The notes beneath the pieces are model-generated. The model had not been told where the DNA came from. It made no database searches and worked only from the letters and a program-made list of their open reading frames with translations. The translations under genes and the position numbers were made by a program. A DNA stretch of 64,000 nucleotides from Rebecca billardiae RCC1528. Its lineage: Eukaryota > Haptophyta. Shown piece after piece: positions 60,832 through 64,000 of this stretch; positions within the stretch are counted from its first letter, which is position 1; each line of letters opens with the position of its first letter. The stretch lies in NCBI GenBank assembly GCA_965240325.2, contig OZ251243.1, positions 1,302,001 to 1,366,000 on the forward strand. The letters run 5' to 3'.

Positions 60832-62683
60832 CAGTGGGCGGGTCTCACTGGGGGACCTGCAAAACAACGGACCGGAGTTTTGGCGAAGCTTCGGCGGTTG
60901 CGCGGCGGACGGCGGCGGCGGCTTCGAAGCCGCCCCCACGAGGAGGCGCGGGCGCTGTGGCGCGAGGCGAATGCAAGTCCGCCGCGTGAGCCGGCGGGGA
61001 AGTGAGCACCACGAGTTGTGAGGCGAACCTGGGCGATTGCGGACGCGCGCAAGCTCAAGGCGCCGCCGAATCGTGGCGACTGGCTCCACGACCAGAGGCA
61101 CAAGCCGGGTGCCCGCGCTGGTGCGCGCTCGCGCGGCGCGCCGACCGTGCGTCCGCGGGGTGCAAAATCGGGCACGGTGGTTCCGCACGAGTTTCAATGA
61201 GCAACGCGTTCCAGAAGTTCCGCTTGAAAACGCCCGCCGGAAGCGCGGTCACCATACCTGACATCTGCTGCGGCGCCCCTCGCGTCGACATCGTGCGGCG
61301 CGGCCACCGACTCCGCGCCCGCGCGCAGAATGGGAGGGGCTGGTGCAGGAGCAGATGCAGGACTCGGACGCCGAGGAGAAGTCGAGCGCCACGTTCCGCA
61401 CCCACCGCTACGCATACGGCGCTCCTGGGCGAAGACTGCCACTGTGCGGGTGGGCTGTCTCTTCGCGAGCTCTCAGCGTGGAGTCAGCGATCAAGCTGAG
61501 GTTGCAGCGCGGCAACATCGTGCAGGGTGGGCGGGTACCGACGCCGCGCTTCGCACGCCGTCTGCGACGGCATCAAACGCCGCGACCACCGCGGCGCCCG
61601 GCCAGCGTGGCAGCATCGGGCCTGCTGACGGCGGGCGTGACGGTCGGGCGCGGGCGCGGTGGCATCCCGGGGCGCGGGGGCGAGTGCAGCAGCGGTGGCG
61701 GGCGCGGCTGCTGGCAGAGCGCATCTCGCGACGAGGAGTCACTCGGCGCGCACGTCACGCCGCGCGCGATATCGATTCGTCGCCCGGCGAGCGCGGCAGC
61801 ACCGGGCCTGCTGAATGCGGGCGTGACAGCCGGGCGGGCGCCGCAGCGGTCGGGCGCTGCGCCTGCCGCGCTGGCGCGGCACTGTAGCCGGGGCGGCGCG
61901 GTGGCAGACGCCGCGGCGGCGGACGCCGCGGCGGCCGGCGCGACGGCGGGTGGAGCGCATCTCGCGACGAGGAGTTACTCGCCGCGCACGTCACGCTGCG
62001 CGCATCTTCGAGGGGTCGCCCGGCGAGTGCGGCAGCACCGGGCCGGCTGATGGCGCAGCGACGGCGGTCGCGGCGGCGGCAGCCGGCGCGGCGGCCGCAG
62101 CGGCGGCCGGCTCGGCAGCGGCGGGCGCTGCGGCGGGCGGTGCGCATCTCGCCACAAGAAGACGTTCGGTGCGAACTTCACGCCGCGCACACCATCGAGC
62201 GGGGTCTGCGGTGCTGCTTCGGCAAGCGCGTCAGCTGCACCTCCGGCCGAGCGACGAGTCGACGCAAACGACAACGCGCGACGCATCGAGCTGTGTTCCG
62301 AGCAGTGCCATTCACATTGGCGCTAGTGGCAGCGGTGGGCTGTACACGCTGACGACGCAGCGAGGCGTGAGGTGGTGGTCCACGCCACCGTCGTACCGCG
62401 TCGCCTCGCGCACCCCGAGCGCGCGCGACGAGCTGTACGGGCACGGAAGCTGACAGCATCCCCGCGCCCGGCGCCGCGACCGCGACCCCGCGCAGGCCAG
62501 GGGCCCTCCCGGAGAGCTGATTTTCGTCCGCGCGCTTTGCTGAAGTCGCGCTGGTGAGCTCAGACGCCGGCGCATACCCCGCCGGCGCTAGTCTGTCGCA
62601 CCCCGTTTGTTCCGAGTCGCTGAGACCGCGCCGATCGTCAGATAGTTTTGAATTTCTGCTCCGCCAGTGGGACCAGCCCACTG
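60832..62683. mobile_element. Tc1/mariner-style inverted-repeat element, ~1.85 kb, non-autonomous
   Basis: The left end, cagtgggcgggtctcactgg (60832-60851, continuing ggga), is matched by the reverse complement of the right end, cagtgggctggtcccactgg (62664-62683), with about three differences in 24 bp. Both ends are directly flanked by TA (60830-60831 and 62684-62685), the hallmark target duplication of Tc1/mariner elements, whose ends often begin CAGT. AT-rich sequence lies outside both ends. The interior holds no DDE/D transposase I can recognise, but contains ~230-bp tandem repeats (61600-62210). Confidence 0.75.
61600..62210. repeat. Tandem ~230-bp repeats inside the transposon-like element (about 2.5-3 copies)
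   Basis: The segment gcatctcgcgacgaggagt recurs near 61719 and 61956, with a degenerate copy near 62143 (gcatctcgccacaagaagac). Each is followed by gcgcacgtcacgc or a variant, and the first two by cgcccggcgag and a gcggcagcaccgggcc segment (61790-61807 and 62028-62044), with a partial version at 61605. The GCGGCC-rich spacers vary in length. Confidence 0.8.
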
Positions 62684-62685
62684 TA

Positions 62686-63933
62686 ATTATATATAATAAT
62701 ATATGTATATACTCATATACTGTACGTGACCGACACACTCCCGACTCCGCGTCGTAGACGTAGTCGGTCCGCGGGACGACTCCGCCACTGTCTGACACAC
62801 CGACCGACACACATCATGCTTATTATTATTCAGTTATTGTCAACTCGCCTCCGTGGCGCGCTGCCGCCGAGCCCGGGCGGGAAGATTCGGGAAGATTCGG
62901 CGGCGTCGCTCCAGCCTGGCCGCCGGTCGACTGCTCTCGAGGCAGCCCGCTCCGCGCGTGGCAGGCCGCCTGCGTCCCGACACTCATCAGTTGCACTGCG
63001 CGCCGGGCGGTCTGGGCGCGGGGTCAGCGACGACGGGCAGCGATGATGGGCGCGGCTATTGGCGAGCCTTGGCCGTATGCATCGTGCGTGCGCATCGTCC
63101 TGTCCAGCAGCCATCACCCGTGCCCGCCGCCGCCATGTCGTCACGGCCAGTGCGCGTAGCCCAACCACGCGGCAACTGCTGGCAAGGGGCGAGCCTCGGC
63201 GCAGCACGTGGCGCCGCGGCCGAGATCGAGGCGTGGCGCCCTGCAGCATGCGCACCCATCTCGACGCGCTGACGTGGCCGATCAGCTCCAGTCACGTACG
63301 CAGCTCGTCTAGCGGACGTCGCAGCCGCTGCTCAGGCTCGGCCGCTCAGGCTGCGATGCGATCCGCGGACCGGGTGTGCGACCCTCACCGGACTGGTCGG
63401 CGCCGGTGACTCACCGCGCGCACTGGCGAGAGCATTTGCAGCCGGTGCCCATGTACATGCCCCGGCGTGGCCCGCGCGAGAACGCCTCAAAATCCGCCCT
63501 GCGCGGGCCATGCGCGCGCCCTCGACAGCGCGGGGCTGAGGCTGCCCGGACCGAGCGCCGGGCGAAATGCAGCATGCCTGCGCGGCGGAGAGAGGCGAGG
63601 GTGCTGGGCGAGAAGGAGGCGGGGAGGCTCTTCAGCGTCTACTGGCGCCATCCGGCTGGCGCGCGCGGGCGTGACCGCCGTGGGCGCCGCGCATCAACCT
63701 GCGCAAGCGAAGCGCGCGTGGTGCGGCCAGCCACTCGGACGGCCGCATCGCCCGATCGCGCCGTGCGTGCGCGGTGACGACTGGCGAGTCCGGTTGATGG
63801 CCAAAAGCTTCCGTCCGCCGGCTCACTGGTCAAGCAGCCGCGAGCTCAAGGCGCTCGCCACTGCTGCACGCCTTGCGCCGCTCCGAGCTCTCTCCGCCGC
63901 GGTTTTAGGCGCCGGCGCTCACCGCGTGCCGCG
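62686..63933. other. Intergenic with a dispersed-repeat fragment
   Basis: AT-rich to about 62840, then GC-rich. The ~80-bp core (63061-63137) and a fragment of the long repeat (to about 63245, with gcacgtggcgccgcggccga) lie in the middle. The remainder (63250-63930) holds arginine-rich open frames without recognisable domains and, presumably, the promoter of the gene at the edge. Confidence 0.5.
63061..63137 (+). repeat. Dispersed ~80-bp core, copy outside the 15-kb block
   Basis: It reads ggcgagccttggccgtatgc, then cgcatcgtcctgtccagcag and ccatcacccgtgcccgccgc. It is followed by the same downstream sequence as the long repeats (cggcaactgctggcaagggg near 63170), so the copy extends well beyond the core. 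Confidence 0.75.
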
Positions 63934-64000
63934 ATGCCGCTCGAGCTCATCGAACTGACCGATGCCAGCACCCTCGCCATCTCCGGCCAGGGCGTCGCCA
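63934..64000 (+). CDS. 5' end of a gene running off the window (22 codons visible)
   Basis: ATG 63934 opens a frame to the last base with plausible protein composition (MPLELIELTDASTLAISGQG). The spacing of L, I and V is reminiscent of a leucine-rich repeat start, but the fragment is too short to assign. It is clearly different from the arginine-rich chance frames nearby. Confidence 0.35.
   Translation, partial: MPLELIELTDASTLAISGQGVA

Noticed and set aside
61343-62050. 235-codon plus-strand frame with internal repeats
   Set aside because: The repetition follows the DNA tandem repeats, the frame is not kept from unit to unit, and the composition is alanine/glycine/arginine-rich.
1-64000. 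tRNA and rRNA genes
   Set aside because: No cloverleaf, intact B box or rRNA core stretch was noticed on either strand by eye. A tRNAscan/Infernal run would be decisive.

Overview
This is eukaryotic nuclear DNA, very GC-rich (clearly above 65 % by eye). It reads as a protist or alga: sparse short introns, long intronless genes, alanine- and arginine-rich low complexity, and protein families common in haptophytes and stramenopile algae (helicase-associated repeats, GCK domain, GRAM-VASt sterol-transfer proteins, TBCC/RP2-like proteins). A haptophyte such as a pavlovophyte fits best, but nothing here proves the lineage. The introns I could place have GT donors (GTGCGT, GTGAGC, GTACGC, GTGCGC, GTGCGA) and AG acceptors, and most are 80-310 bp.

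Layout. 0-9.7 kb is gene-dense: a C2 / coiled-coil / TBCC protein running off the left edge (-), the spindle-checkpoint gene MAD2 (-, three exons), head-to-head with a secreted beta-propeller plus sulfotransferase-like protein (+, two exons), then a helicase-associated-repeat protein (+). 9.7-14.2 kb is gene-poor: a terminal-inverted-repeat element (10.1-11.5 kb), TA and CT microsatellites, and a frameshifted gene relic (12.4-13.8 kb). 14.2-18.5 kb holds a C2H2 zinc-finger gene (+), a GCK-domain gene (-) and an F-box-like/beta-helix gene (-, two exons). 20.5-27.4 kb holds two tandem paralogues that share near-identical blocks. 27.7-33.6 kb holds a GRAM-VASt-dysferlin-like-TM protein (+, two exons) and a Golgi-type glycosyltransferase (+).

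33.6-48.8 kb is about 15 kb without a convincing gene. It is a mosaic of direct repeats: ~240-bp and ~205-bp tandem arrays, a ~1.4-kb unit present twice, a ~0.7-kb module present about five times, and an ~80-bp core that also occurs outside the block.

48.8-55.3 kb holds an inverted, convergent pair of F-box/RCC1 paralogues (one frameshifted, one shortened), a divergent protein resembling C5-cytosine methyltransferases (+), and an unrecognised 228-aa gene (-). 55.7-59.1 kb is an 872-codon orphan gene enclosed by ~45-bp inverted repeats, like a cassette. 59.4-62.7 kb has a fragment copied from that gene and a Tc1/mariner-style element. A new gene starts at the right edge.

The genes do not form a pathway; neighbours are linked by duplication and shared promoter regions. 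Several encode secretory-pathway or membrane proteins (propeller/sulfotransferase, glycosyltransferase, GRAM-VASt protein).
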